From Amycolatopsis sacchari (GTDB lineage: Bacteria; Actinomycetota; Actinomycetes; Mycobacteriales; Pseudonocardiaceae): DNA of 64,000 bases. The stretch's first letter is position 1; the number at the start of each line of letters is the position of its first letter. The position numbers were made by a program, and so were the translations under genes. The stretch is taken from the NCBI RefSeq assembly GCF_900114035.1, contig NZ_FORP01000032.1:1-64000 (forward strand), in the 5' to 3' direction. This document shows positions 16,538-23,934 of the stretch, piece after piece. The notes beneath the pieces were generated by a model. That model saw only the letters and a program-made list of their open reading frames with translations. It was not told the DNA's origin and did no database searches.

Positions 16538-16979
16538 CCCGTTCGGCCGCTTCGAGGTCCGCCACCGGAATCCCGGCGCCGAGCCCCCTCGCCCAGTCCT
16601 CCTGCTTGCGCCCCGCCTCCGCGTAAGCCGCGGCACCCGCGTCGGTGATCCGCACCAGCGGCGAGCGGCGGTGGTCCTCGTTCGCCGCGAACGTCACCAG
16701 GCCGCGCTCGGCGAGACGCCGGACGGTCGCGTGCACGCTCTGCCGCGACAACCCCATCCGCCGGGCGATCTGCGCCACCGTCAAGGGGCGCTCGGCCAGC
16801 GTGATCGCCCCCAGCACCTGCCACCTCGCGGAGGTCAGCTCCTGGTCGGCCACCAGCCGGTCCCCGGCCGCCAGGAAGACCCCGTTGGCCCGGAACGTCG
16901 TGAGCACGAGCCGCGTGACGGCGTCGCCGATGCGCGCCGATCCCTCATCAGTCACCGGAGCATGTTCACACAGCGTCAT
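16458..16979 (-). CDS. MarR-family regulator of the cupin operon
   Basis: 173-residue MarR protein. The winged helix reads PLTVAQIARRMGLSRQSVHATVRRL, with wing LVTFAANEDHRRSPLVRIT and flanking dimerisation helices. It is divergent from the cupin operon, and a TTGTCAG-N4-CTGACAA palindrome overlapping the probable plus-strand promoter lies between them. Autoregulation and ligand-relieved repression of the operon are therefore likely. The ATG at 16979 gives MTLCEHAPVTDEGSA; a GTG eight codons later would also be acceptable. MarR ligands in catabolic clusters are often aromatic acids or CoA esters, but nothing here identifies the ligand. Confidence 0.88.
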   Translation of the reverse strand: MTLCEHAPVTDEGSARIGDAVTRLVLTTFRANGVFLAAGDRLVADQELTSARWQVLGAITLAERPLTVAQIARRMGLSRQSVHATVRRLAERGLVTFAANEDHRRSPLVRITDAGAAAYAEAGRKQEDWARGLGAGIPVADLEAAERVIGELCRRLEDGGPGVDGIDPSREEA

Positions 16980-17001
16980 CCGGAGGCATGTCGTCAGGTC
17001 C

Positions 17002-17031
17002 TTGACTTATTGTCAGCTGCCTGACAACAAT
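17002..17031. promoter_or_regulatory. MarR operator overlapping cupin-operon promoter
   Basis: TTGTCAG at 17010-17016 and CTGACAA at 17021-17027 form a perfect 7-bp inverted repeat with a 4-base centre. TTGACT at 17002-17007 could be a -35 element with AACAAT at 17026-17031 as -10, so the palindrome covers the spacer. It lies 40-60 bases before the first cupin ATG. Confidence 0.6.
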
Positions 17032-17071
17032 GGTTCCCAGCACCGGCCACCGGCAATTCCAGGAGACAACG

Positions 17072-17803
17072 ATGTCCGAGACAGCGCACCGGATCCCCCC
17101 ACCTGACGGCCGCCGTGAACCGCTCAAGGCGAACGTGTTCCAGCGCATGGCCGACGCCTCGTGCCAGCTGCTCGCCTTGTTCCCGTACCACGACGCCGGC
17201 GCCGTGGTGCCCTGCGGCGCGATCTTCACCGGCGAGCCCGACGACGGCGAGTTCGGGCACTTCTTCCACTGGAACACGGTCGAAGAGCTCACCGTGGTCT
17301 ACGGCGCCAGCGGCGCCATGCTCCAAACCGGACAGATCTTCGCCAACCAGTCGTTGCACGGGGTGAACTCCTTCCTCCGCGACCCGAAGGACCCCGGCTC
17401 CTACGCGGTCATGACGATCACCCAGCGCCAGTCCGACGACGAGCGGCAGCACGAAGCGATCATCTTCCGCTGCAAGAAGTGCCACGAAGAGCTCGTGCGG
17501 TTCGACTACGAGTCGACACCCCGGGGTGTCGAGGGGCACGACCCCGCGCAGTGGGGCGGCAGCGCCGACGACGAGTACCCGGTGTTCAGCACGATCTGGG
17601 GCAGCGCCGAGGCCGCGGCCCGGCTGAACGACGAATCCGTGCGCACGTGCGGCAACTGCGGTCAGGTGAACGACGAGTTCCCGGAACCCAAGTGGGGCTG
17701 GCAACGCTGGGTGGACCAGACCCGCACGGCGAACCGGTCCAAGGCCGCGCTCCGCGCGGCGATCGAAGCCCTCGGCGACGCGAAGAAGGCGGTGCGGGCA
17801 TGA
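17072..17803 (+). CDS. HAAO-like cupin with rubredoxin-type cysteines, subunit A
   Basis: 243 residues, related to bacterial 3-hydroxyanthranilate 3,4-dioxygenase. The cupin region GHFFHWNTVEELTVVYG contains H66 and E72, matching the His-x5-Glu iron ligands of that family. A C-terminal rubredoxin-like pair CKKC (134/137) and CGNC (193/196) follows, but the spacing is widened to 55 residues by an insertion rich in acidic residues and tryptophan. ATG 17072 follows CCAGGAGACAACG; an upstream in-frame start exists but lacks such a site. Its stop overlaps the next gene as ATGA. I infer an Fe(II) ring-cleaving subunit working with the following gene; the substrate is unknown. Confidence 0.7.
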   Translation: MSETAHRIPPPDGRREPLKANVFQRMADASCQLLALFPYHDAGAVVPCGAIFTGEPDDGEFGHFFHWNTVEELTVVYGASGAMLQTGQIFANQSLHGVNSFLRDPKDPGSYAVMTITQRQSDDERQHEAIIFRCKKCHEELVRFDYESTPRGVEGHDPAQWGGSADDEYPVFSTIWGSAEAAARLNDESVRTCGNCGQVNDEFPEPKWGWQRWVDQTRTANRSKAALRAAIEALGDAKKAVRA

Positions 17804-18363
17804 AGCGGCGGCGCATGCTGAACGGGCTCAAGGCGGCGCAGGACCTCGGCGACTACGCCGACGTGCCGGTGCTGCCGGCCAACGTCGACCCGCAGGCGCA
17901 CCTGTCACGCAACGCGGTGGCGCAGCCGTTCTGGCTGATCTGCGGCAAGGACAACGTCCTGGCCCAGCTGTCGGGCACCGCGGTCGTGCACCTCAAGGAC
18001 ACCTCGGTCCTCCGGTTCTCGATGGAGATCGGCGACCACGTCTACATCCCCGCCGGCACACCGCACCGCATCGTGCCCACCGAGGAGGGCGTGCAACTTC
18101 GTTACAAGGCCCGGGTTCCCGGGCTGGAGGGGGTGGCCTGGTACTGCCCGGGCTGCGACCGGGAGCTGCACCGCGTCGAGTGGGACACCGCCGACACGAT
18201 CTCGCAGCAGGCCTACTACGACGCCTGCGCCGAGTTCAACGACAAGGACACGCTGCGCCACTGCGAGGGGTGCGGCACCACACACGACCCGGTCGACCTG
18301 ACCCCGTTCTCCGCCTGGCCGGACATCGCGCGGTCGCTCGAGGCCGAGCTGACCACCACCTGA
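17800..18363 (+). CDS. HAAO-like cupin with rubredoxin-type cysteines, subunit B (degenerate site)
   Basis: 187 residues, the size of bacterial 3-hydroxyanthranilate 3,4-dioxygenase. It carries the second cupin motif GDHVYIPAGTPHRIVP with H89, and GVAWYCPGCDRELHRVEW closely resembles the rubredoxin-like arm of that enzyme, with C116/C119 and C145/C148. However, the segment that should hold His-x5-Glu is shortened to CGKDNVLAQLSG, so two of three iron ligands are missing. Subunit A has those two. The ATGA overlap with subunit A suggests 1:1 production. A heteromer with a shared or asymmetric site is a reasonable inference, not shown. Confidence 0.72.
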   Translation: MKRRRMLNGLKAAQDLGDYADVPVLPANVDPQAHLSRNAVAQPFWLICGKDNVLAQLSGTAVVHLKDTSVLRFSMEIGDHVYIPAGTPHRIVPTEEGVQLRYKARVPGLEGVAWYCPGCDRELHRVEWDTADTISQQAYYDACAEFNDKDTLRHCEGCGTTHDPVDLTPFSAWPDIARSLEAELTTT

Positions 18364-18410
18364 GCCGGATCCACCGGCGAGAGCCACGCTCAACGACGAG
18401 AGAGACGACC

Positions 18411-18689
18411 ATGGCCACTTTCCTGACCCTCCACCGCGCGCCCGGGCTCTCCCCCGAGGAGATCGCGGGCTACGCACCCGACGTCGCCGAAGGCGTGCAC
18501 GCCCGGTTCGGCAACCTCTACGTCAACACCGTCTCCGGGTTCATCGTCACGGTGTACGAAGCCGACGACCAGAACGCGCTCGAGGAGGAGTTCGAGCGGA
18601 TCGGGTTCCCGTTCGAAGAAATCCACGAAATCGACTTCGTCCTCGATGCCGGCCGGCTGGCCGCGATGGTCGCCGGAGCCGCCTCGTGA
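18411..18689 (+). CDS. DUF4242-like small protein
   Basis: 92 residues. The pattern FLTLHRAPGLSPEEI, YVNTVSGFIVTVYEADD and EEEFERIGFPFEEIHEIDFV looks like the ferredoxin-like beta-alpha-beta fold of DUF4242 proteins, some of which are annotated as nickel-binding. This is a judgement from pattern, not a search. The ATG lies about 48 bases after the cupin B stop, with GAGAGAGACGACC upstream. The end overlaps the TAXI-like gene as GTGA. It could bind a metal or assist the dioxygenase; no function is established. Confidence 0.5.
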   Translation: MATFLTLHRAPGLSPEEIAGYAPDVAEGVHARFGNLYVNTVSGFIVTVYEADDQNALEEEFERIGFPFEEIHEIDFVLDAGRLAAMVAGAAS

Positions 18690-19690
18690 CCACGAACCAG
18701 GACGCCCCCGTCATCGACAGGGAGATTTCGCTGATCTTCCAGGGAGACTGGGGCCAGGCCAACCTCCACCGCATCTGCGGCTGGCTGGCCCAGGAGCTCG
18801 GGGACCGTTGCGCACCAGGCTCCCGCTTCGGGATCTGGTCGGGACGCGGTGGTGCCGACGCGGTCCACGCCGTGCTCGCGCACGACGTCGACGCCGCGCT
18901 GCTGACCCCGGTCGCCGCGGCCGCGGGCCTGCCCGCCGGCACCGGGCCGCTGGCCGTCGCGGGCGCCGGACGGCTGCGGGCCCTCGGCACCCTTCCCCAG
19001 CGCGACCGCCTGGTCACGTGTGTCGACGCGGCCCTGGGCGTGTCGCGGATGAGCGAGCTGGCGGAGCTGCTGCCGGCGCTGCGCATCGCGACCAGCCCCG
19101 ACGACGGCGTCAACCTGATCGGCGCGGCCGCGCACCGCCAGCTGGAGGCGATCGGCGTGTCCGCCGCCCGCCTGGACGAGGCGGGCGGCGGGTTCGTCTA
19201 CTCGGAACGCCCCTTCCCGGCCATCGCCGCGTTCCGCGACGGGACGGCCAACGTGCTGATCCACGAAGCGATCATGACCCCGGCCTGGCAGCGGGTGACC
19301 GAGCGGAAGGAGGTCACCTACCTCGACGTGGATCCCGCGGTGACCGAGGCGTTCGCGCGGTGGCACTGGCCCACCGCGACGGTGCCGGCCGGCTACCTGC
19401 CCGGTCTCGCCCACGACCTCACCGCGCTGGAGTTCTCCGATTTCCTGCTCGTGTGCCGCGAGGACCTGCCCGACGACATCGCGGCCCTGATCGCCTGGTG
19501 CCTGGTGTGCACCCGGCAAGCGCTCGAGGTGCAGTACCGCCACCTGCCCGCCGACCGCAGCCCGGTCACGTACCCGCTCGACCCGCGGGCGATCGCCACC
19601 GCCCCGATCCCGCTGCACCCCGCCGCGGAGGAGACCTACTCGGCGCTGGGTGACGGCGCGGACGCGTCCGGCGCCCTGATGTGGGCCTGA
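18686..19690 (+). CDS. TAXI-like periplasmic-binding-fold protein without signal peptide
   Basis: 334 residues. The start DREISLIFQGDWGQANLHRI resembles the first strand and helix of TAXI (TRAP-associated extracytoplasmic immunogenic) solute receptors, and the end APIPLHPAAEETYSALGDG matches the PLHPGAxxYY-like close of that family. Unlike exported TAXI proteins there is no signal peptide or lipobox. The GTG start overlaps the preceding stop, so nothing upstream could encode one. No DctM-like permease lies nearby. I infer a cytoplasmic ligand-binding or enzymatic role within the cupin operon. Its function is unknown and the relation should be tested by structure prediction. Confidence 0.55.
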   Translation: MTTNQDAPVIDREISLIFQGDWGQANLHRICGWLAQELGDRCAPGSRFGIWSGRGGADAVHAVLAHDVDAALLTPVAAAAGLPAGTGPLAVAGAGRLRALGTLPQRDRLVTCVDAALGVSRMSELAELLPALRIATSPDDGVNLIGAAAHRQLEAIGVSAARLDEAGGGFVYSERPFPAIAAFRDGTANVLIHEAIMTPAWQRVTERKEVTYLDVDPAVTEAFARWHWPTATVPAGYLPGLAHDLTALEFSDFLLVCREDLPDDIAALIAWCLVCTRQALEVQYRHLPADRSPVTYPLDPRAIATAPIPLHPAAEETYSALGDGADASGALMWA

Positions 19691-19709
19691 GAGAAGGAGT
19701 ACGACCACG

Positions 19710-20456
19710 ATGAACGCCGCTCCCGAACCGGCGGGCGACTGGCTGGAAGTGTCCACAAGCGACGGTCCGATGCGCGTGTACCGCGTGCGCCCCGCCGACC
19801 CGGTCAGCCCGCCGGCGGCCGTCCTGGTGCTGCAGGAAGCCTTCGGCGTCAACGAACACGTCCAGGACGTCACCCGCCGGGTCGCCGCCGAGGGCTATCT
19901 CGCGCTGGCCCCGGAACTGTTCCACCGCACGGGCGGCGGGACGGTGGACTACGCCGACCGGGACACCGCGATGGGGCTGATCGACGCCATCTCCCCCGAC
20001 CAGATCGACACCGACGTCGTCGCGCTGCTGGAACACGTCCTCGACGCCGAGAACATCCCGGTCCAGCGTTGCGCCGTAGTCGGTTTCTGCTTCGGTGGCC
20101 GGGCCGCGATCACCGCCGCGACCAGCACCCTCGGGCTGGGGGCGACCGTCGCGTTCTACGGACCCGGGGTCGTCGCCGGGCCGCACGCCGTCCTCGACCG
20201 CGTCGAGAACATCTCCGGGCCCGTCCTGGTGCTCGTCGGCGACCAGGACCCGACCATCCCGGCCGAGCACCGGGACGCGCTCCGCGCCGCCGCCGACGAG
20301 GCCGGTGTCGACCTGCGCATCAGGGTCTTCCCCGGGGCGGGCCACGCCTTCCACTGCGACGCGCGTCCCGCGATGTACCACGAGGAGGCGGCGCGGGAAG
20401 CGTGGCAGCTGACGACGTCGTTCCTCGCCGAGACCATCGGGAAGGGGCGGCCATGA
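19710..20456 (+). CDS. Dienelactone hydrolase family protein
   Basis: 248-residue alpha/beta-hydrolase. The nucleophile motif VVGFCFGGRAA has the cysteine typical of dienelactone hydrolases; the acid D is in VLVGDQDPTIPAEH and the histidine in FPGAGHAFHCD. The N-terminal VLVLQEAFGVNEHVQDVT with its glutamate is also conserved in the family. Known members hydrolyse lactones formed in aromatic degradation, so it may open a lactone or hydrolyse a ring-cleavage product made by the cupin pair. The ATG follows GAGAAGGAGTACGACC. Its stop overlaps the ferredoxin reductase ATG (ATGA). Confidence 0.85.
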   Translation: MNAAPEPAGDWLEVSTSDGPMRVYRVRPADPVSPPAAVLVLQEAFGVNEHVQDVTRRVAAEGYLALAPELFHRTGGGTVDYADRDTAMGLIDAISPDQIDTDVVALLEHVLDAENIPVQRCAVVGFCFGGRAAITAATSTLGLGATVAFYGPGVVAGPHAVLDRVENISGPVLVLVGDQDPTIPAEHRDALRAAADEAGVDLRIRVFPGAGHAFHCDARPAMYHEEAAREAWQLTTSFLAETIGKGRP

Positions 20457-21472
20457 CCGGCCAGGACCGGGAAGCCGACCTCGACACCGACGTGCTGATC
20501 ATCGGTGCGGGCCCGAGCGGCTTGTTCGCGTCCTACTACGCCGGGATGCGGGAGTTGTCGGTGGTGCTGATGGACTCCCAGCCCGCGCCCGGTGGGCAGC
20601 TCATGGCGCTCTACCCGGGGAAACCGATCTACGACGTCGCGGGGCTGCCCGAGGTCACCGGCGCCGAGCTGACCGGCGCCCTGGTCAAGCAGGCCGAGTT
20701 CGCCAACCCGGCGTGGGTGCTCGGCGAGCAGGCCACCACGCTCACGCACAACTCGCCGGGCAGTTCCCGCCGCCTCACCGTCACCACCGACCGGGGGCGC
20801 CGGGTCCACGCGGACGGTGTGGTCGTCGCGGCCGGTATCGGGAGCTTCCAGCCCCGGCGGCTCCCGGCCGCCGAGGCCCACCTCGGCCGCGGAGTCAGCT
20901 ACACCCTGAGCGATCTCGAGGACTACCACGATCGGCACGTGGTGGTCGTCGGCGGCGGGGACAGCGCCGTCGACTGGTCACTCATGCTCGCACCGGTCAC
21001 CCGCTCGCTCACCGTGGTGCACCGGCGCCGGACCATGCTCGCCCACGCGCGCGCCGTCAGCACGCTGCGGGAGACGAATGCCCGCTTCGTCCTCGACGCG
21101 GAGGTGGTCGCCACCCACGGGGCGAGCCGGTTGGAGGGCGTCACCGTCCGCCGCCGCGACGGCGGCGAGGAGCACCTTCCCGCCGACGCGCTGATCGCGG
21201 CACTGGGCCACACCGCCAACCTCGGCCCCTTGGCGGGATGGGGTTTCCAGCTGGAGGCCCGGCAGATCGTCGTCGACGAGCGGATGGCCACCGGTCTTCC
21301 CGGCGTCTTCGCCGTCGGCGACGTCACCACGCACCCCGGCAAGGTCCGGATCATGGCCGTCGGTTTCGGGGAAGCAGCGACCGCGATCAACAACCTGGCC
21401 GCCGGACTGCGCCCCGGTGAGGCCGTGTTCCCCGGTCATTCGACCGAACTGATGACCACTGCCGCCACCTGA
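20453..21472 (+). CDS. Thioredoxin-reductase-like ferredoxin-NADP+ reductase
   Basis: 339 residues, FAD- and NADP-binding. The FAD motif is VLIIGAGPSGLFASYYAGMR, followed by PAPGGQLMALYPGKPIYDVAG, typical of the TrxR-like ferredoxin-NADP reductases of Bacillus and actinobacteria. The pyridine nucleotide motif VVVVGGGDSAVDWSLML lies near residue 163 and GVFAVGDVTTHPGKVRIM near 285. The CxxC redox pair of thioredoxin reductase is absent. It probably reduces the 7Fe ferredoxin encoded next. The electron acceptor in this operon is unclear, since the cupins need none; the rubredoxin-like centres or an unseen oxygenase are options (inference). Confidence 0.87.
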   Translation: MTGQDREADLDTDVLIIGAGPSGLFASYYAGMRELSVVLMDSQPAPGGQLMALYPGKPIYDVAGLPEVTGAELTGALVKQAEFANPAWVLGEQATTLTHNSPGSSRRLTVTTDRGRRVHADGVVVAAGIGSFQPRRLPAAEAHLGRGVSYTLSDLEDYHDRHVVVVGGGDSAVDWSLMLAPVTRSLTVVHRRRTMLAHARAVSTLRETNARFVLDAEVVATHGASRLEGVTVRRRDGGEEHLPADALIAALGHTANLGPLAGWGFQLEARQIVVDERMATGLPGVFAVGDVTTHPGKVRIMAVGFGEAATAINNLAAGLRPGEAVFPGHSTELMTTAAT

Positions 21473-21490
21473 CGGCGAAGGAGACTTCCC

Positions 21491-21838
21491 ATGCCCTACG
21501 TGATCGGCGCCCAGTGCGTCGACGAGCTCGACGGATCCTGCGTGGACGCTTGCCCCGTGGACTGCATCTACGAAGGGGCGCGCAAGCGCTACATCAACCC
21601 CTACGAGTGCATCGAGTGCGGCAACTGCCTGCCGGCCTGCCCGGTCGACGCGATCACCGCCGGACCTCCCGACGCGGCTCCCGAGTGGGCCGAGGACAAC
21701 AAGCGCTTCTTCGACGAGCCGCTGCCCGGACGGGACGAGCCACTCGAGTCGCCCGGCGGGGCCTCGCTGATCGAGCCGCTCGGCGTCGACACCGAGCTCA
21801 CCGCCACCATCCCGGCACGGCGGCCCGACGCCGGCTGA
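21491..21838 (+). CDS. 7Fe ferredoxin ([3Fe-4S][4Fe-4S])
   Basis: 115 residues, like the FdxA/FdxC seven-iron ferredoxins of actinobacteria. The N-terminal CVDELDGSCVDACPVDCIYEG contributes one cluster with a longer gap between the first cysteines, and CIECGNCLPACPVDAI forms the other. A C-terminal tail of about 45 residues without cysteines is usual for the type. The ATG follows GCGAAGGAGACTTCCC. It is placed 18 bases after the ferredoxin reductase, which is presumably its reductant. Confidence 0.9.
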   Translation: MPYVIGAQCVDELDGSCVDACPVDCIYEGARKRYINPYECIECGNCLPACPVDAITAGPPDAAPEWAEDNKRFFDEPLPGRDEPLESPGGASLIEPLGVDTELTATIPARRPDAG

Positions 21839-21868
21839 AACCGGCCCGAGAGACAGGAGCGTTCCCCG

Positions 21869-22561
21869 ATGCCGGACCACGTTCGCGAACTCGTCGCGAC
21901 CGCCTCCCGCGTCCTGGGCGTCGCCGGTCACGGTGACCTCGTCTGGGGCCACGCCTCCGCGCGTGACCCGGAAGGACGCGGCGTGTGGATCAAGGAAGCC
22001 GGGCTCGGCCTGGAAGAAGTCGGGCCCGGCCAGGTCCACCTCGTCGACGCGGGCGGCGAGGTCGTCGCCGGGAGCGGCCCCCGGCACAGCGAGTACCCCA
22101 TCCACACCGAGATCATGGCGGCACGGCCGGACGTGGGCGGCGTGGTCCACACCCACTCCCCCTACGCGCTGGCGCTCGCCGCCACGGGACAGCCACTGCG
22201 GCCGGTCAGCCACGCCGCCAACTTCTTCGTACCCCCGGAAGTCCCGCGGTTCACCGAGACAGCGGACCTGATCCTGACCCCGCTGCTGGGCGAGCGGCTC
22301 GCCCAGCGGCTCGGTTCCGCCCGTGCGGTGTTCCTGGTCAACCACGGAATCGTCACCGTCGGCAAGGACCTCGAAGAGGCCACCGTCGCCGCGATCCTCC
22401 TGGAAAGGGCCGCACAGCAACAACTTCTCACCCACGGCTACGGCGGATGGCCTACCTGGTCCGGCGAGTCCGAGGCACTGTCCAAACGAGAGCACATCTA
22501 CTCCCCCGGTGCGATCCGGCAGGTGTGGGACTACCTGGTGCGCAACCTCCCGGGCAGTTGA
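21869..22561 (+). CDS. Class II aldolase/adducin family protein
   Basis: 230-residue zinc-dependent aldolase fold (AraD/FucA family). The zinc ligands are seen in GVVHTHSPYALALAA and in VFLVNHGIVTVGKD, and the N-terminal LVWGHASARDPEGRG provides the phosphate or carboxylate loop. Such proteins catalyse retro-aldol cleavage, decarboxylation or epimerisation, and in catabolic clusters often act on 4-hydroxy-2-oxo acids or on carboxylated intermediates. It lies in the cupin operon, 30 bases after the ferredoxin. The substrate is inferred to be a product of ring cleavage. Confidence 0.83.
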   Translation: MPDHVRELVATASRVLGVAGHGDLVWGHASARDPEGRGVWIKEAGLGLEEVGPGQVHLVDAGGEVVAGSGPRHSEYPIHTEIMAARPDVGGVVHTHSPYALALAATGQPLRPVSHAANFFVPPEVPRFTETADLILTPLLGERLAQRLGSARAVFLVNHGIVTVGKDLEEATVAAILLERAAQQQLLTHGYGGWPTWSGESEALSKREHIYSPGAIRQVWDYLVRNLPGS

Positions 22562-22595
22562 CCACGCGGGCCGGTCCCTGAAAGGAATCGCGGCA

Positions 22596-23894
22596 ATGGC
22601 GCTTGCGAACACGACAGCGGAACAGACCCGGCGAGGAACCGGCGCGCGCCGCGCCGTCCTCTCGAGTTTCCTCGGCAGCACGATCGAGTACTACGACTTC
22701 GCGCTCTACGCCACGGCTTCGTCCCTGGTGTTCGGCCCGGTGTTCTTCGCGTCCCTGAGCCCGCTCGTCGCGACGGTGGCGTCCTACGCGACGTTGGCCG
22801 CGGGGTTCGTCGCCCGGCCCGTCGGCGGGCTGGTGTTCGGGCATTTCGGTGATCGGCTGGGCCGGAAGCGGATGCTCGTCGTGTCGATGACCGCGATGGG
22901 AGCGGCCTCCGCGCTGATCGGCGTGATCCCCGCGGTGCCGACGTGGGGCGCGACCCTGCTCGTGCTGCTGCGGGTCGTGCAGGGTGTGGCGATCGGCGGC
23001 GAATGGGGCGGCGCCGCTCTGCTCTCCGCCGAGCACGCGCCGGAGCACCGGCGTGGTCTGGCCGCTTCCTTCACCACGGCAGGGGCGCCGACGGGCACGG
23101 TCCTGGGTGCCGTCGCGCTGGCGCTGGCCGGGCTGCTGCCCGCCGACCAGTTCCTGTCGTGGGGCTGGCGGATTCCCTTCCTGTTCTCCGCGGTCCTGCT
23201 CGTCGTCGGGCTGTTCGTCCGGACGAAGGTGGCGGAGAGCCCGGTGTTCCGCGCGGCCGCGCCCCAGGCGGAAAGGCGGCGCCCGCCGTTCATCGAGGTT
23301 CTGCGCAGGCCGCGCGCCGTGATCGTGGTGTTCCTGTCCTGCCTGGCCGGTTTCGCCATCCAGGCGATGTTCGCGACCTACGGGGTCACGTACTCGGCGG
23401 GCCACGGGCTGACGAGATCGGCGGCGCTGCTCGCGTTCGCGATCTCACAGGCGCTCGCGATCCCCGGCACGCTCGGGGCGGCGTGGTTGTCGGACCGGTA
23501 CGGCAGGCGGCCGATCATGCTCGCCGGTCTCGCCGGCATGGTCGTGCTGACCTACCCCGTGTTCCTCATGCTCGGCTCCGGGCGCTTCGCACTCGTGCTG
23601 ACAGCTCTGGTCCTGGCACTGGCCTTGTGCCAGGGTGTGGCGTTCGGCCCGGTGGCGGCCTTCATCAGCGAGCAGTTCCCGACACACGTGCGGTACACGG
23701 GTGTGTCGCTCGGGTACCAGACGGCGAGCGTGGTGGGCGCGGGTTTCACCCCGCTGGTCGTCGCCGCGCTCGCGGCGAACACGCACGGGTCCACCACGGC
23801 CTTGATGGTGTACCTGGTCGGCCTGTGCCTCGGCAGCGGCCTGGTGATCGCGGTGTGCACCAAGGAGACCAAGAACGTCACCCTGTCGTCCTAG
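22596..23894 (+). CDS. MFS transporter, metabolite:H+ symporter type
   Basis: 432 residues, 12 predicted transmembrane segments. The first loop motif GHFGDRLGRKRMLV and the early STIEYYDFALYATASSLVF segment are typical of the metabolite:H+ symporter (ShiA/KgtP-like) group, as is RVVQGVAIGGEWGGAALLSAEH. These import organic or aromatic acids. It ends the MarR-controlled cupin operon and most likely takes up its substrate. The ATG at 22596 was chosen because the frame upstream overlaps the aldolase gene; AAAGGAATCGCGGCA precedes it. Confidence 0.87.
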   Translation: MALANTTAEQTRRGTGARRAVLSSFLGSTIEYYDFALYATASSLVFGPVFFASLSPLVATVASYATLAAGFVARPVGGLVFGHFGDRLGRKRMLVVSMTAMGAASALIGVIPAVPTWGATLLVLLRVVQGVAIGGEWGGAALLSAEHAPEHRRGLAASFTTAGAPTGTVLGAVALALAGLLPADQFLSWGWRIPFLFSAVLLVVGLFVRTKVAESPVFRAAAPQAERRRPPFIEVLRRPRAVIVVFLSCLAGFAIQAMFATYGVTYSAGHGLTRSAALLAFAISQALAIPGTLGAAWLSDRYGRRPIMLAGLAGMVVLTYPVFLMLGSGRFALVLTALVLALALCQGVAFGPVAAFISEQFPTHVRYTGVSLGYQTASVVGAGFTPLVVAALAANTHGSTTALMVYLVGLCLGSGLVIAVCTKETKNVTLSS

Positions 23895-23934
23895 AGGTCA
23901 GTGCGGAATGGACACTCCTTTTCCCACGGCCGGC

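Noticed and set aside
18686-19690. Annotation as a TRAP transporter solute receptor.
   Set aside because: There is no signal peptide and no DctQ/DctM genes in the window; only the fold resemblance is kept.
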